Shown here in pieces: positions 15,824 through 26,323 of a stretch of 64,000 nucleotides of DNA. Each line of letters starts with the position of its first letter. Position 1 is the first letter of the stretch. The stretch spans positions 2,852,001 to 2,916,000 of the forward strand of contig NZ_CP058278.1 in the NCBI RefSeq assembly GCF_013389455.1, in the 5' to 3' direction. This DNA is from Flavobacterium inviolabile. Its GTDB lineage: Bacteria; Bacteroidota; Bacteroidia; Flavobacteriales; Flavobacteriaceae. The notes beneath the pieces were generated by a model that was not told the origin of the DNA, made no database searches, and worked only from the letters and a program-made list of their open reading frames with translations. A program made the position numbers and the translations under genes.

Positions 15824-17068
15824 ATGAGAGTACTACCTTTTATATGCACACTGCTATTTTTTCAGCTGACTTTTTCGCAGAAAGCGCTTACGCTAAAAGA
15901 CTGCGAAGATGCCATGCAGCAAAATAACTACCAGCTACTGGCCGAACAATACAATATCACCGCTTCCAGAGCTGCCGTTATTCAGGCTAAAATCTGGGAT
16001 CATCCCAATCTTTCCCTTGCCGTTAATGCTATTAACCCCGATGAAAAGAGATATTTTGATGCCGGTAAAAACGGGCAGAAAGCGATTGCTGTAGACCAGC
16101 TAATCCACATTGGCGGTAAAAAGAGAAATGAAATCAAACTGGCCAAATCCAATGTAGCTCTTGCCGAACTGCAATTTGAAGAATTAATGCAGGATTTAAA
16201 GCACGAATTAAGACAAAGCTTCTATGCGGTTTTCTTCGACCTGAAAAAAATTGCCAGCATCGAATCGCAGACCAAACAAATCGAAGACCTGCTGCAATCG
16301 TATGAAGTACAGGCAGACAAAGGGAACATTCCGTTAAAAGATGTGGTAAGACTACAGTCCTTACTGTTAAACCTTAAAAATGACCGTATCGCTATCCAGA
16401 AAGAAATAACCGAGCAAAAAAAGAGCCTGGTTATCCTGACCGGAATAGATGAAGAAATTGTACCATCGGCCGACGAAAATGAACTGATCCTGACCTTTAA
16501 CGCTCCAAAATATAACGAAAGCGAATTATTCAATATTGCCAAAGAAAAAAACCCGGAATACCTGAGCTCCCTGAAACAGGTGGAAAGTCAGGAACTGGCC
16601 GTAAAACTGCAAAAATCCCTTTCCGTACCGGATATCACTGCCGGACTTGCCTACGATCAGGTGGGTGGTGCGTTTAAAAACGAGGTAAACTTTACATTGG
16701 GCATCCCGCTTCCGCTTTGGAACAGAAACAAAGGAAACATTAAAGTAGCCGAAGCACAACTGGGCCAGGTAAAAGCAAACAAAGACTTTAAAACCTTAGA
16801 ATTAAAAAATGAAGTCAACGGAGCGCTTTCTATCTGGAAAGAACAAAAAACACAATATACGTCCCTGTCCAAAACCATCAACCAGAACCTTGATCTGGTT
16901 TACCAGGGCATTCTGAAAAACTTTCAGCGACGCAATATCTCATTATTAGAGTTCACCGATTTTATGGAAAGCTATAACCAAAGCACATTACAGCTGAACG
17001 AAATGAGAAAACAACTGATACTATCCGGAGAACAAATCAATCATATTACCAATACAACTATTTTCTAA
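15824..17068 (+). CDS. TolC-family outer-membrane efflux protein (CzcC-like)
   Basis: A 414-aa protein. The signal peptide ends around LTFSQ. It has two long alpha-helical repeats typical of the outer membrane efflux protein family (LTLKDCEDAMQQNNYQLLAEQYNI at the start, FKTLELKNEVNGALSIWKEQK in the second half). It forms the outer-membrane duct of a tripartite pump with the next two genes. The gap to the adaptor gene is 1 bp, so they are co-transcribed. Confidence 0.9.
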   Translation: MRVLPFICTLLFFQLTFSQKALTLKDCEDAMQQNNYQLLAEQYNITASRAAVIQAKIWDHPNLSLAVNAINPDEKRYFDAGKNGQKAIAVDQLIHIGGKKRNEIKLAKSNVALAELQFEELMQDLKHELRQSFYAVFFDLKKIASIESQTKQIEDLLQSYEVQADKGNIPLKDVVRLQSLLLNLKNDRIAIQKEITEQKKSLVILTGIDEEIVPSADENELILTFNAPKYNESELFNIAKEKNPEYLSSLKQVESQELAVKLQKSLSVPDITAGLAYDQVGGAFKNEVNFTLGIPLPLWNRNKGNIKVAEAQLGQVKANKDFKTLELKNEVNGALSIWKEQKTQYTSLSKTINQNLDLVYQGILKNFQRRNISLLEFTDFMESYNQSTLQLNEMRKQLILSGEQINHITNTTIF

Positions 17069-17069
17069 G

Positions 17070-18152
17070 ATGAAATATACATTTATAACTTGCCTGTCCC
17101 TGCTTGCTTTACTTTCTTGTCAGGACAAAGAAAAAAAAGCAGAAATAAAAGAAACCTTCGTGCTAAGCAATAAAATGCTGCAAACAACCAAAACGGCACC
17201 GGTAACCCTACAGCCGCTGCGAAACGAGTTGAATTATTACGGTAAAATCACGACCGATAACAACAAAACCATTGAAGTATTCCCGGTTGTTGGTGGTAGT
17301 GTTGCAAAAGTATATGTACAATTGGGTGATTATGTAAACAAAGGCCAGCTGCTGGCAACCATCAGAAGTACCGAAGTAGCCGATTTTGAAAAACAACTGG
17401 ACGATGCTAAAAACGATGTGATTGTGTCCAAAAACAACCTGAAAGTAGCTCAGGAACTATTTGAAGGAAAATTAAATTCCGACAGAGATGTTATTGAAGC
17501 TAAAAGCAATTACGACAAAGCCAAGTCCCAGTTGCAGCGCATCCAGGAAACGTATAAGATATACAATATCAAATCAGGTGCTATCTATGAAGTGCGTTCC
17601 CCGTTGAGTGGTTTTATCATCCAGAAAAACATCAACGAAAACATGCTGCTTCGCGACGACCGCAGCGATAATATTTTTGACATCGCCGAAATCAACGATG
17701 TATGGGCTATCGCCAATGTAACCGAAAGTGAGATCAACGAGATCAAACTGGGCGAAAATGCGGCCGTATCCACGTTGAGTTACCCTGATAAAATATTCAG
17801 CGGAAAAGTCGACAAGATTTTCAACATCATCGATCCGGATACGAAAGCCATGAAAGTGCTGATCAAACTGAATAATCCCGATTATGTCCTGAAACCGGAA
17901 ATGAGAGCATCGATCAAGATCTCTTATGTGGAAAAAGACAAAGAAATGCTTTCTGTTCCCGCTTCCGCTGTGATCTTTGACAAGAGTAAGAATTTTGTAA
18001 TCATTTATAAAGACCGGAACAATATCGAAACCCGACAGGTTGAAGTATTCCGCCAGGTTGGAGACACCGCCTATATTTCTTCCGGAATCAGTGCAGGAGA
18101 AAAAGTAATGACACACAATCAATTGCTAGTTTATGGCGCCTTAAATGATTAA
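17070..18152 (+). CDS. RND efflux periplasmic adaptor (CzcB-like)
   Basis: A 360-aa membrane-fusion protein. It has a lipoprotein signal (LLALLSCQD, Cys17), a biotinyl-lipoyl half motif (VGGSVAKVYVQLGDYVNKGQLLATI), a coiled-coil hairpin near 105-150, the second lipoyl half (VRSPLSGFIIQKNINENMLL), then a beta-barrel and a membrane-proximal domain. It links the inner-membrane RND pump to the TolC-type duct. There is no His-rich C-terminal extension. It lies 2 bp before the pump gene. Confidence 0.9.
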   Translation: MKYTFITCLSLLALLSCQDKEKKAEIKETFVLSNKMLQTTKTAPVTLQPLRNELNYYGKITTDNNKTIEVFPVVGGSVAKVYVQLGDYVNKGQLLATIRSTEVADFEKQLDDAKNDVIVSKNNLKVAQELFEGKLNSDRDVIEAKSNYDKAKSQLQRIQETYKIYNIKSGAIYEVRSPLSGFIIQKNINENMLLRDDRSDNIFDIAEINDVWAIANVTESEINEIKLGENAAVSTLSYPDKIFSGKVDKIFNIIDPDTKAMKVLIKLNNPDYVLKPEMRASIKISYVEKDKEMLSVPASAVIFDKSKNFVIIYKDRNNIETRQVEVFRQVGDTAYISSGISAGEKVMTHNQLLVYGALND

Positions 18153-18154
18153 TC

Positions 18155-21100
18155 ATGAATAAATTTATCAGAAACATAATTGCTTTTTCCCTAAAGAACA
18201 AAGCATTCACCTTTTTTTGGGTTGGAATTCTTGTCATATCAGGATTTGTAGCCTTTAAAAACATGCCCATCGAAGCCTTCCCGGACGTAACCAATACCCA
18301 GATTATTATCGTTACCGAATGGAATGGCCGAAGCGCCGAAGAAATTGAACGTTTTGTAACGACTCCTATCGAGATTTCGATGAACTCTGTTCAGAAAAAA
18401 ACGAGTGTGCGAAGTATTACAATGTTTGGTCTGTCGGTTATCAAAATTATCTTTGAAGATGATGTCGACGACTTTTTTGCCCGCCAGCAGGTAAACAACC
18501 AGCTGCGTACCGTTTCCCTGCCCGATGGTGTGGATCCGGACGTACAGCCGCCTTACGGACCAACAGGGGAAGTATTCCGCTATGTGCTGAAAAGTAAAGA
18601 CCGGGACACCCGCGACCTGCTAACCTACCAGAACTGGGTAATTGACCGTCAGTTAAGAGCCGTTCCCGGTGTAGCCGATGTAGTTGCTTTTGGCGGACAG
18701 GAAAAAACCTATGAGATCAGTGTAGATCCGGGACGTTTGTCTAAATACAACATTACACCGCTGGAAGTATTTGATGCGGTAAACAAAAGTAACCTGAACG
18801 TAGGTGGTGACGTTATCGAGAAGAACGGCCAGGCCTATGTGGTTCGTGGTGTCGGGTTGTTAAGCTCCATTGAAGACATCCAGAACATTATTGTGGCCGA
18901 TGCCGGCGGTAATCCCGTATTGGTAAAAAACCTTGCCGATGTGGCCGAAAGCTCCTATCCGCGTGTCGGACAGGTTGGTCTTGACAAGAACAACGATGTT
19001 GTGGAAGGAATTATCGTGATGCGAAAAGGCGAAAATCCGAAAGAAGTACTGACGAAAATCAAGGAAAAAGTAAACGAAATTAACGATAACGTATTGCCGA
19101 AAGACATCAAAATGGTTACTTTTTACGACCGTGATGACCTGATGAATTTTACAACCGCAACCGTAATGCACAACCTTTTTGAAGGAATCATTTTCGTAAC
19201 CGTAATTGTATTCCTTTTTATGGCCGACTGGCGAACGACTTTAACCGTTGCCATCATCATACCGCTGTCGCTGCTTTTTGCCTTCCTGTGTTTGAAAATA
19301 AAGGGCATGAGTGCCAACCTGCTGTCCTTAGGAGCCGTCGATTTCGGTATCATTATTGACGGAGCCGTCGTCATGGTCGAAGGGATATTTGTAACGCTGG
19401 ACCATCTCGCCCATAAAAAGGGTATGAAAGCCTACAACAAGCTGGCTATTGGTAGCGTGATCAAAAAAACCGGTACAGAAATGGGGAAAGCTATTTTCTT
19501 CTCCAAACTGATCATCATTACCGCCCTGATCCCTATTTTCTCTTTCCAGAAAGTAGAAGGAAAAATGTTTGCACCGTTAGCCTATACCCTTGGTTTTGCC
19601 TTACTGGGAGCCTTGCTGTTCACGCTTACGCTGGTGCCGGTATTGTCCCATATATTACTGAATAAGAACGTTAAAGAAAAGAACAACCCGTTTGTGAACT
19701 TCTGGAACAGAATCGTAGAAAAAGGATTCCGCTTCACCTTTAAACACAAACAAAAAACACTGTTCGTTTCGATAGCCTTTATGATTTTAACCTTTATATC
19801 GGCCAAGTTTTTAGGAACGGAATTTTTACCGCAGCTTAATGAAGGAGCTTTATGGGTAACGGCCGAAATGCCTATCAGTACGTCGCTTCCGGAAAGTAAT
19901 AAAATATCGGCCGAAATACGGACCATCCTGGGAAGCTTCCCGGAAGTGGAACAGGTATTGTCGCAAACCGGAAGAAGTAACGACGGAACCGACCCGAACG
20001 GATTTGGATTTGCCCAGTTCCAGGTTGACCTTTATCCGAAAAAAGAATGGAAAAGACACATATCGCAGGAACAGCTCATAGACCAGATGGATGCCAAACT
20101 GAAACAGATTCAGGGAATCACCTATAACTATTCGCAGCCGGTAATTGACAACGTGGCAGAAGCGGTAGCCGGATTTAAAGCCTCCAATGCCGTAAAAATT
20201 TACGGGGACGACCTGAACAAACTGGATGAACTGGCCACCAAAGTATTGGCACAGATCAGAAATATTGACGGTATTAAAGACGTGGGTATATTAAGAAACG
20301 TCGGACAACCGGAAGTAAGCGTTATCCTGGACAGGGAAAAAATGGCCGCTTATGGTGTTACCCTTGCCGATGCACAGGCAGTACTGGAAATGGCTTTTGG
20401 AGGAAAAACAGCCACCCAGAAATATGAAGGAGAGAAAAAATTTGATGTTCGTGTCCGTTATACAAAAGAATACCGAAAAGATGAAAAAGATCTGGCACAA
20501 TTAAAGGTTCCGACCATTGACGGCGTAAAAATCCCGTTAAAAGAGATTGCCACGATTAAAAAGATCACCGGACCGGCTTTTATTTACCGCGACAACACCA
20601 AACGTTTTATTGCCGTTAAATTCTCTGTACGTGACCGTGATTTAGGAAGTACTATTGCCGAAGCACAATCGGTTATCAATAAAAAAGTAGAGCTTCCTTC
20701 CGGATACAGCTTCGGATGGACCGGTGAATTTGAAAACCAGGTAAGAGCGACACAACGTTTAAGCCAGGTCGTACCGATCAGTCTGGTTGGGATATTCGTC
20801 TTGCTCTTTATCATGTTTGGTAACATCAAAGATTCCCTGTTAGTACTGGCTAATGTACCGTTTGCCGTAATCGGTGGTATTATTGCGCTGCACGTAACCG
20901 GTATGAACTTCGGGATTTCGGCAGGTGTCGGATTCATTGCCCTGTTTGGTATCTGTATCCAGAACGGTGTGATCCTGATATCCGAGTTCCATAAGAACCT
21001 CAAGGAAAAGCTCACGCTCAATGAAGCCATTATTGAAGCTGTAAAAATCAGAACCCGTCCGGTAGTAATGACTGCTTTAATGGCTTCCATCGGATTGTTA

Positions 21101-21256
21101 CCGGCAGCGATTTCAACCGGAATCGGTTCCGAGTCACAAAAACCGCTTGCTATCGTAATTATTGGCGGACTGATAACCGCAACCATATTGACACTGTTGG
21201 TATTCCCGATTATCTTCTGGATATTCAACAAGAAAAAGCATCAGCCAATTGATTGA
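18155..21256 (+). CDS. Heavy-metal efflux RND pump (CzcA/HME type)
   Basis: A 1033-aa protein of about 12 membrane helices with two large periplasmic loops. The TM4 motif reads DFGIIIDGAVVMVEG, which fits the HME class for divalent cations (Zn, Co, Cd, Ni) rather than the DAA motif of Cu/Ag CusA. It exports metal from the periplasm in exchange for protons with the preceding adaptor and TolC protein. The full length matches the family. A strong terminator follows. Confidence 0.9.
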   Translation: MNKFIRNIIAFSLKNKAFTFFWVGILVISGFVAFKNMPIEAFPDVTNTQIIIVTEWNGRSAEEIERFVTTPIEISMNSVQKKTSVRSITMFGLSVIKIIFEDDVDDFFARQQVNNQLRTVSLPDGVDPDVQPPYGPTGEVFRYVLKSKDRDTRDLLTYQNWVIDRQLRAVPGVADVVAFGGQEKTYEISVDPGRLSKYNITPLEVFDAVNKSNLNVGGDVIEKNGQAYVVRGVGLLSSIEDIQNIIVADAGGNPVLVKNLADVAESSYPRVGQVGLDKNNDVVEGIIVMRKGENPKEVLTKIKEKVNEINDNVLPKDIKMVTFYDRDDLMNFTTATVMHNLFEGIIFVTVIVFLFMADWRTTLTVAIIIPLSLLFAFLCLKIKGMSANLLSLGAVDFGIIIDGAVVMVEGIFVTLDHLAHKKGMKAYNKLAIGSVIKKTGTEMGKAIFFSKLIIITALIPIFSFQKVEGKMFAPLAYTLGFALLGALLFTLTLVPVLSHILLNKNVKEKNNPFVNFWNRIVEKGFRFTFKHKQKTLFVSIAFMILTFISAKFLGTEFLPQLNEGALWVTAEMPISTSLPESNKISAEIRTILGSFPEVEQVLSQTGRSNDGTDPNGFGFAQFQVDLYPKKEWKRHISQEQLIDQMDAKLKQIQGITYNYSQPVIDNVAEAVAGFKASNAVKIYGDDLNKLDELATKVLAQIRNIDGIKDVGILRNVGQPEVSVILDREKMAAYGVTLADAQAVLEMAFGGKTATQKYEGEKKFDVRVRYTKEYRKDEKDLAQLKVPTIDGVKIPLKEIATIKKITGPAFIYRDNTKRFIAVKFSVRDRDLGSTIAEAQSVINKKVELPSGYSFGWTGEFENQVRATQRLSQVVPISLVGIFVLLFIMFGNIKDSLLVLANVPFAVIGGIIALHVTGMNFGISAGVGFIALFGICIQNGVILISEFHKNLKEKLTLNEAIIEAVKIRTRPVVMTALMASIGLLPAAISTGIGSESQKPLAIVIIGGLITATILTLLVFPIIFWIFNKKKHQPID

Positions 21257-21297
21257 TTGTAAACAATTTTTTATTTGTTATTTTGGTTATTTGGAAA

Positions 21298-21325
21298 GGC
21301 CTCATCTCCGGATGAGGCTTTTTTT
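21298..21325 (+). terminator. Rho-independent terminator of the first RND operon
   Basis: GCCTCATC-TCCG-GATGAGGC followed by seven T residues, 42 bp after the pump stop codon. It is nearly identical in sequence to the terminator at 27496-27526. Confidence 0.85.
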
Positions 21326-21471
21326 ATGCCGCTTTTATTACAACGGTAAAACAGGGTTCCTTTTTTAATGATTTCATAACATTATTTGGTCTCATTTTAT
21401 ATTAACGATAATAATCAGACATAATCATCGTTTTTGTTGCTTATAAACTACTGAAAGGGTAATTTTACCTT

Positions 21472-21849
21472 GTGCAAAAAATCTATATCTACATATTAGT
21501 TTTCTTGATCGGCTCCAGTAACAGCTTTTTTCAGCAGTTCTACAAACTGCCGGTGCTGTTTCAGCATTATATGGAGCATCAGCAGCACGATGATATCGAT
21601 TTTGTAAAATACCTTTCCATGCACTATTGGGGTCAGGATGATAACGATAATGATCAGGAACGCGACATGCAGCTTCCGTTCAAAAAAATCGACCTGCACA
21701 CCGCCCAGCTTGTATTTGTTCCGCTCGACCGACCTGTTGAGTTCCCGTCCTGCCCTGTTATCTTAAAGGATCAGCGACCAATAATATACAAACCCACTTT
21801 TCATACCAATCCGGCATTAGCCTGCCTGTTCCGGCCACCTTCAGCATAA
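21472..21849 (+). CDS. Small exported protein heading the second RND operon
   Basis: A 125-aa protein with an N-terminal hydrophobic signal (IYIYILVFLIGSSNS), then a His/Asp-rich segment (HYMEHQQHDDIDFVKY and DDNDNDQERD) that could bind divalent metal. The C-terminus is proline-rich. The start codon is a TTG or GTG-type alternative, and an ATG is not available nearby. It lies 80 bp before the czcA-tolC fusion, so a role in metal sensing or delivery is inferred from context. I do not recognise a named family. Confidence 0.65.
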   Translation: MQKIYIYILVFLIGSSNSFFQQFYKLPVLFQHYMEHQQHDDIDFVKYLSMHYWGQDDNDNDQERDMQLPFKKIDLHTAQLVFVPLDRPVEFPSCPVILKDQRPIIYKPTFHTNPALACLFRPPSA

Positions 21850-21929
21850 TTGCCTTGTTAGAAAATACTTTCGGAAGTTAAAACAGCCTTGTTTTAGCCT
21901 CCCTGCTATTTATTCAAATACATCCAATT

Positions 21930-24900
21930 ATGCTTAATAAGATCATTCAATTCTCAGTTAAAAATAAACTGGCAATTGGCATCTTCACTATACTGTGGAT
22001 TCTCTACGGATGCTATGAAGTGAGCCGTTTGCCAATAGATGCCGTACCGGACATTACAAACAATCAGGTACAAATCATAACGACCGCACCGTCACTTGGT
22101 GCCGAAGATGTGGAACGGCTCATCACCTTCCCTGTCGAACAGGCCGTCAGTAATATTCCCGGATTAAAGGAAAGTCGCAGTATTTCGCGGTTCGGACTCT
22201 CTCTGGTAACGATCGTACTGGAAGATGATGCCGACATATACTGGGCACGCCAGCAGGTAACGGAACGGTTGCAACAGGTTAAAATAGACGAAAAGGCCAA
22301 TGCGCCCGAACTGGCACCCGTGACTACCGGTTTGGGAGAAATCTACCAGTATGTTTTAAAGCCGAAACCGGGTTATGAGGCTAAATATTCCCTGGCCGAT
22401 TTGCGGACAACCCAGGATTGGGATGTACGCCGGCAGTTACTGGGAACCAAAGGTGTAGCCGATGTTGCCACTTTTGGCGGTAACCTCAAACAATATGAAG
22501 TGGCAGTAAGCCCGTCGCGTTTAAAATCGTTAAACCTTACCATAACCGATGTGTTTACCGCCTTAAGCCGGAACAACCAGAATACCGGAGGTTCTTATAT
22601 CGAAAAAGGTCCTACGGTATTGTATATCCGCAGCGTTGGTCTGGCCAGAAGCATTGGCGATATCGAAAATATTGTTGTCAAAAACCTGCACAACGGTGCC
22701 CCGGTACTGATTAAAAATGTAGCCAACGTTAAAATAGGTTCCGCGGTGCGCTATGGTGCACTGACCACTGATGATAACGGCGAAGTCGTGGGCGGTATCG
22801 TTATGATGCTGAAAGGACAAAACTCTTCGGAAGTAATTAAAAACGTTAAAGCGCGGATAGCAGAAATACAGGGACGTTTACCGGATGGTCTGGTTATTGA
22901 ACCTTTCCTGGACAGAACCAAAATGGTGGACAATGCCATTGGAACCGTTGAAAAAAACCTGATTGAAGGCGCTTTAATTGTAGTGCTGATACTGGTGCTT
23001 TTCCTGGGTAATCTGAGAGCCGGACTGATCGTGGCTTCCGTAATTCCGCTTTCGATGCTGTTTGCCATTATCATGATGAACACCTTTGGCGTGAGCGGCA
23101 ACCTGATGAGTCTTGGCGCACTGGATTTCGGGCTCATCGTTGACGGTGCCGTCATTATAGTCGAAGCTATTTTACACCATCTTCACAGTGCCAAAAAATA
23201 CAAAACAGTCAATACTATCTCGCAGGCAGAAATGGACGAAGAAGTTTCGGGTTCGGCTTCCCGCATGATGAATGCTGCCGTATTCGGTCAGATCATTATT
23301 CTGATCGTGTACCTGCCGATACTTTCCCTGCAGGGTATTGAAGGGAAAATGTTTAAACCCATGGCACAAACCGTTGCCTTTGCAATATTGGGTGCTTTTA
23401 TTTTATCGCTCACGTATGTACCAATGGTCAGTTCCCTGTTTATCAGTAAAAAAATAAGCCACAAGGCAAACCTTTCCGATAGGGTCATGCAAAAACTGGA
23501 ACGTGTTTATGAAAAGGCGCTGGCAAAAGCACTTCGTTTTAAAAAAGGACTGGTTGGAGCTTCTTTTGCCCTTTTTGCGCTGGCTGTATTGGTCTTTACA
23601 CAGATGGGCGGTGAATTTATTCCGCAACTGGAAGAAGGCGACTTTGCCGTAGAAACCCGTTTGTTATTAGGGACTAACCTCTCGACCACTACCGCAACTA
23701 TCGAAAAGATATCCAAAGAGCTGAAAGCAAAATATCCCGAAGTCCAAAAAGTCGTTTCCCGCATTGGCAGCGCCGAAATCCCTACCGACCCGATGCCTAT
23801 TGAAGGCGGTGACATGATTATCGTGCTGAAAGACAAATCAGAATGGATCAGTGCCAAAACCTTTCCGGAAATGGCCGATAAAATGGCCGCAACAGTGCAA
23901 CAGGTCGCACCCGGCGTATCGACCGGGTTTCAGTTTCCCGTTCAGATGCGGTTTAACGAGCTGATGACCGGAGCCAAACAGGATATTGTCTGTAAGATTT
24001 ACGGGGAAGATCTGGACAAACTGGCGGTATATGCCGAAAAACTGGGCAGTATCAGTAAAACGGTTTCCGGAACTGCCGACTGGTATATTGAAAAAGTAAC
24101 CGGAATGCCGCAGATCGTCATCCATTACAATTGGGCAGAAATAGCCAGATACGGGCTGTATATCGACGATATTAACCGTACTGTAAATGCGGCTTTTGCC
24201 GGTGCGGTTGCCGGACAGCTCTATGAAGGCGAGAAAAAATTTGACATGGTTGTTCGTGTGGAAGATGCCGGAAGAAAGGATATAAACGATGTCCGCAATT
24301 TATTAATCGCTACTCCGTCCGGTGTTCAGATTCCGCTGTCGCAGGTAGCAGCGGTGGAAGAAATTGAAGGTCCCAACCAGATTCAGCGCGAAAATGCCAA
24401 AAGAAGGATTATTGTAGGCTTTAATGTCCGTGGCCGTGACGTACAGTCGATCGTTCAGGAATTACAGCAAAAAGTAAATGCCGAAATTAAATTTGATTCC
24501 GGTTATTACATTACTTACGGCGGTGCTTTCGAAAACCTGCAACAGGCAAAACAACGTTTAGGAATAGCGGTTCCGGTAGCTTTGTTCCTGATTTTTGTAA
24601 TGCTCTATTTTGCGTTTTCATCGCTAAAAGAAGGCGCTATCATCTACACGGCAATTCCTTTATCGGCTATTGGCGGTGTCTTTGCTTTAGCCTTGCGGGG
24701 CATGCCTTTTAGTATCTCTGCCGGCGTTGGTTTTATTGCGCTGTTTGGTGTTGCTGTGTTAAACGGTATCGTACTGATCTCGGAGTTTAACCGTATCAAA
24801 AAAGCCGGTACAATAACCGATCCGCTGCAGCAGGTCATGACCGGTACCAAAAACCGGCTGCGTCCGGTACTCATGACGGCTGCCGTAGCCTCACTGGGAT

Positions 24901-26315
24901 TCTTACCGATGGCGCTCAGCAACGGTGCCGGCGCAGAAGTACAGCGCCCGCTGGCTACTGTAGTGATTGGCGGTCTGATTACCGCTACCCTGCTCACCTT
25001 GTTTGTACTACCTGCCTTATATCTTATGTTTTATAACACAATTGATTTTTCAAAAATGAAAACAAAATTGAATTTTAAAAATAAGCTGCCTTTATTATTT
25101 TTGGGGCTGCTTTCCTCCTATATCGTACAGGCACAGCAGCCAAAAGAAATCACACTGAAACAATCGGTTGCACTGGCCCTGCAAAACAATTACCAGGTAC
25201 AGGGAGCCCGGTTAAGCGAGCAATCTGCTAAACTGCTCCAAAAAACGGCTTTTGAGCTTCCCAAAACCCAATTGGATATGGACTACGGACAGTTTAACAG
25301 CCGGCTGAACGATACCCGTTTCGGTGCCAGCCAGTCCTTTAGTTTTCCAACAGTTTACACCAACCAGAAAAAGCTGCTGCAAGAAAACTATGCTGCCGCA
25401 CAGGCTAAGACCCAACTGACCCAGCAACAGCTAAAAAGCCATGTCAGCAGTCTTTTTTATGAGCTGTTATGGCTGCAACAGAAGAAAACCTTACTGGTAT
25501 ATGCCGACAGTATTTATCGTTTGCTGGAAAACAAAGCCAACCTGCGGTTTACCAAAGGCGCTACAGACGTACTGGAAAAAGCAACCGCACAATCCAACCG
25601 GCAGAAATATACCAATCAGCTGCAGCTGCTTGCCAAAGACATCAGCATACGCCAGCAGCAGTTTAACCTGCTGTTACAGGACAGCATACCGTATGTTCCG
25701 AAGCACGACAGTTTAAAAATAGAAGTACCGGCTTTGCTATTCAAAACCGCCGATGTCGCACAGCTGCCTGCCATGCAATGGAGCCGTCACCAGACCGAAG
25801 CCGCCAAATGGCAATGGAAAACAGAACGTTCCAGAATGTTACCCGACTTTGTACTGGGCTATAATAACCTGAGCATTACAGGCATGCAAACATCCGCAAA
25901 CGGTACAGACGTTTATTACGATCGCAACGACCGTTTTCATTATGTAACCGTAGGATTGACCATTCCGGTGTTTTTTTCGGCACAGTCAGCCCGGATAGCA
26001 GCGTCCAAAGTGGAATGGCAGTCTGCACAAAAACAGCAGGAATTACTGCTGTTACAGCTAAAAACCAATTCCGGTACTGCGCTGCAGGAGGTTGAAAAAT
26101 ATACCGAAGCCCTGCATTATTATGAAACGGAAGGTTTAAAAAATGCCGACACCATCATTAAGGCTGCAAACCGGCAGTTTGAAAGCGGTGCAATAGATTA
26201 CCTGCAATGGGTACTGGTTATCAATCAGGCTATCGCTATTAAAAATGACTACCTGGATGCCGTTAACGCATATAACCAGGCCGTTATACAAGTACAACAA
26301 CTTCACAATTTATAA
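21930..26315 (+). CDS. CzcA-type RND pump fused to a TolC-family protein
   Basis: 1461 aa. Residues 1 to about 1035 form a full HME-RND pump with TM4 motif DFGLIVDGAVIIVEA (divalent-cation class). From Met1043 a complete TolC-family protein follows, including what looks like its own signal peptide (MKTKLNFKNKLPLLFLGLL, then a VQAQQ cleavage site near 1069). Such fusions are widespread in Bacteroidetes. Tethering would put pump and duct in fixed ratio, or the chain may be cleaved at the internal signal. The adaptor gene follows 8 bp later. Confidence 0.9.
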   Translation: MLNKIIQFSVKNKLAIGIFTILWILYGCYEVSRLPIDAVPDITNNQVQIITTAPSLGAEDVERLITFPVEQAVSNIPGLKESRSISRFGLSLVTIVLEDDADIYWARQQVTERLQQVKIDEKANAPELAPVTTGLGEIYQYVLKPKPGYEAKYSLADLRTTQDWDVRRQLLGTKGVADVATFGGNLKQYEVAVSPSRLKSLNLTITDVFTALSRNNQNTGGSYIEKGPTVLYIRSVGLARSIGDIENIVVKNLHNGAPVLIKNVANVKIGSAVRYGALTTDDNGEVVGGIVMMLKGQNSSEVIKNVKARIAEIQGRLPDGLVIEPFLDRTKMVDNAIGTVEKNLIEGALIVVLILVLFLGNLRAGLIVASVIPLSMLFAIIMMNTFGVSGNLMSLGALDFGLIVDGAVIIVEAILHHLHSAKKYKTVNTISQAEMDEEVSGSASRMMNAAVFGQIIILIVYLPILSLQGIEGKMFKPMAQTVAFAILGAFILSLTYVPMVSSLFISKKISHKANLSDRVMQKLERVYEKALAKALRFKKGLVGASFALFALAVLVFTQMGGEFIPQLEEGDFAVETRLLLGTNLSTTTATIEKISKELKAKYPEVQKVVSRIGSAEIPTDPMPIEGGDMIIVLKDKSEWISAKTFPEMADKMAATVQQVAPGVSTGFQFPVQMRFNELMTGAKQDIVCKIYGEDLDKLAVYAEKLGSISKTVSGTADWYIEKVTGMPQIVIHYNWAEIARYGLYIDDINRTVNAAFAGAVAGQLYEGEKKFDMVVRVEDAGRKDINDVRNLLIATPSGVQIPLSQVAAVEEIEGPNQIQRENAKRRIIVGFNVRGRDVQSIVQELQQKVNAEIKFDSGYYITYGGAFENLQQAKQRLGIAVPVALFLIFVMLYFAFSSLKEGAIIYTAIPLSAIGGVFALALRGMPFSISAGVGFIALFGVAVLNGIVLISEFNRIKKAGTITDPLQQVMTGTKNRLRPVLMTAAVASLGFLPMALSNGAGAEVQRPLATVVIGGLITATLLTLFVLPALYLMFYNTIDFSKMKTKLNFKNKLPLLFLGLLSSYIVQAQQPKEITLKQSVALALQNNYQVQGARLSEQSAKLLQKTAFELPKTQLDMDYGQFNSRLNDTRFGASQSFSFPTVYTNQKKLLQENYAAAQAKTQLTQQQLKSHVSSLFYELLWLQQKKTLLVYADSIYRLLENKANLRFTKGATDVLEKATAQSNRQKYTNQLQLLAKDISIRQQQFNLLLQDSIPYVPKHDSLKIEVPALLFKTADVAQLPAMQWSRHQTEAAKWQWKTERSRMLPDFVLGYNNLSITGMQTSANGTDVYYDRNDRFHYVTVGLTIPVFFSAQSARIAASKVEWQSAQKQQELLLLQLKTNSGTALQEVEKYTEALHYYETEGLKNADTIIKAANRQFESGAIDYLQWVLVINQAIAIKNDYLDAVNAYNQAVIQVQQLHNL

Positions 26316-26323
26316 TATTCAAC

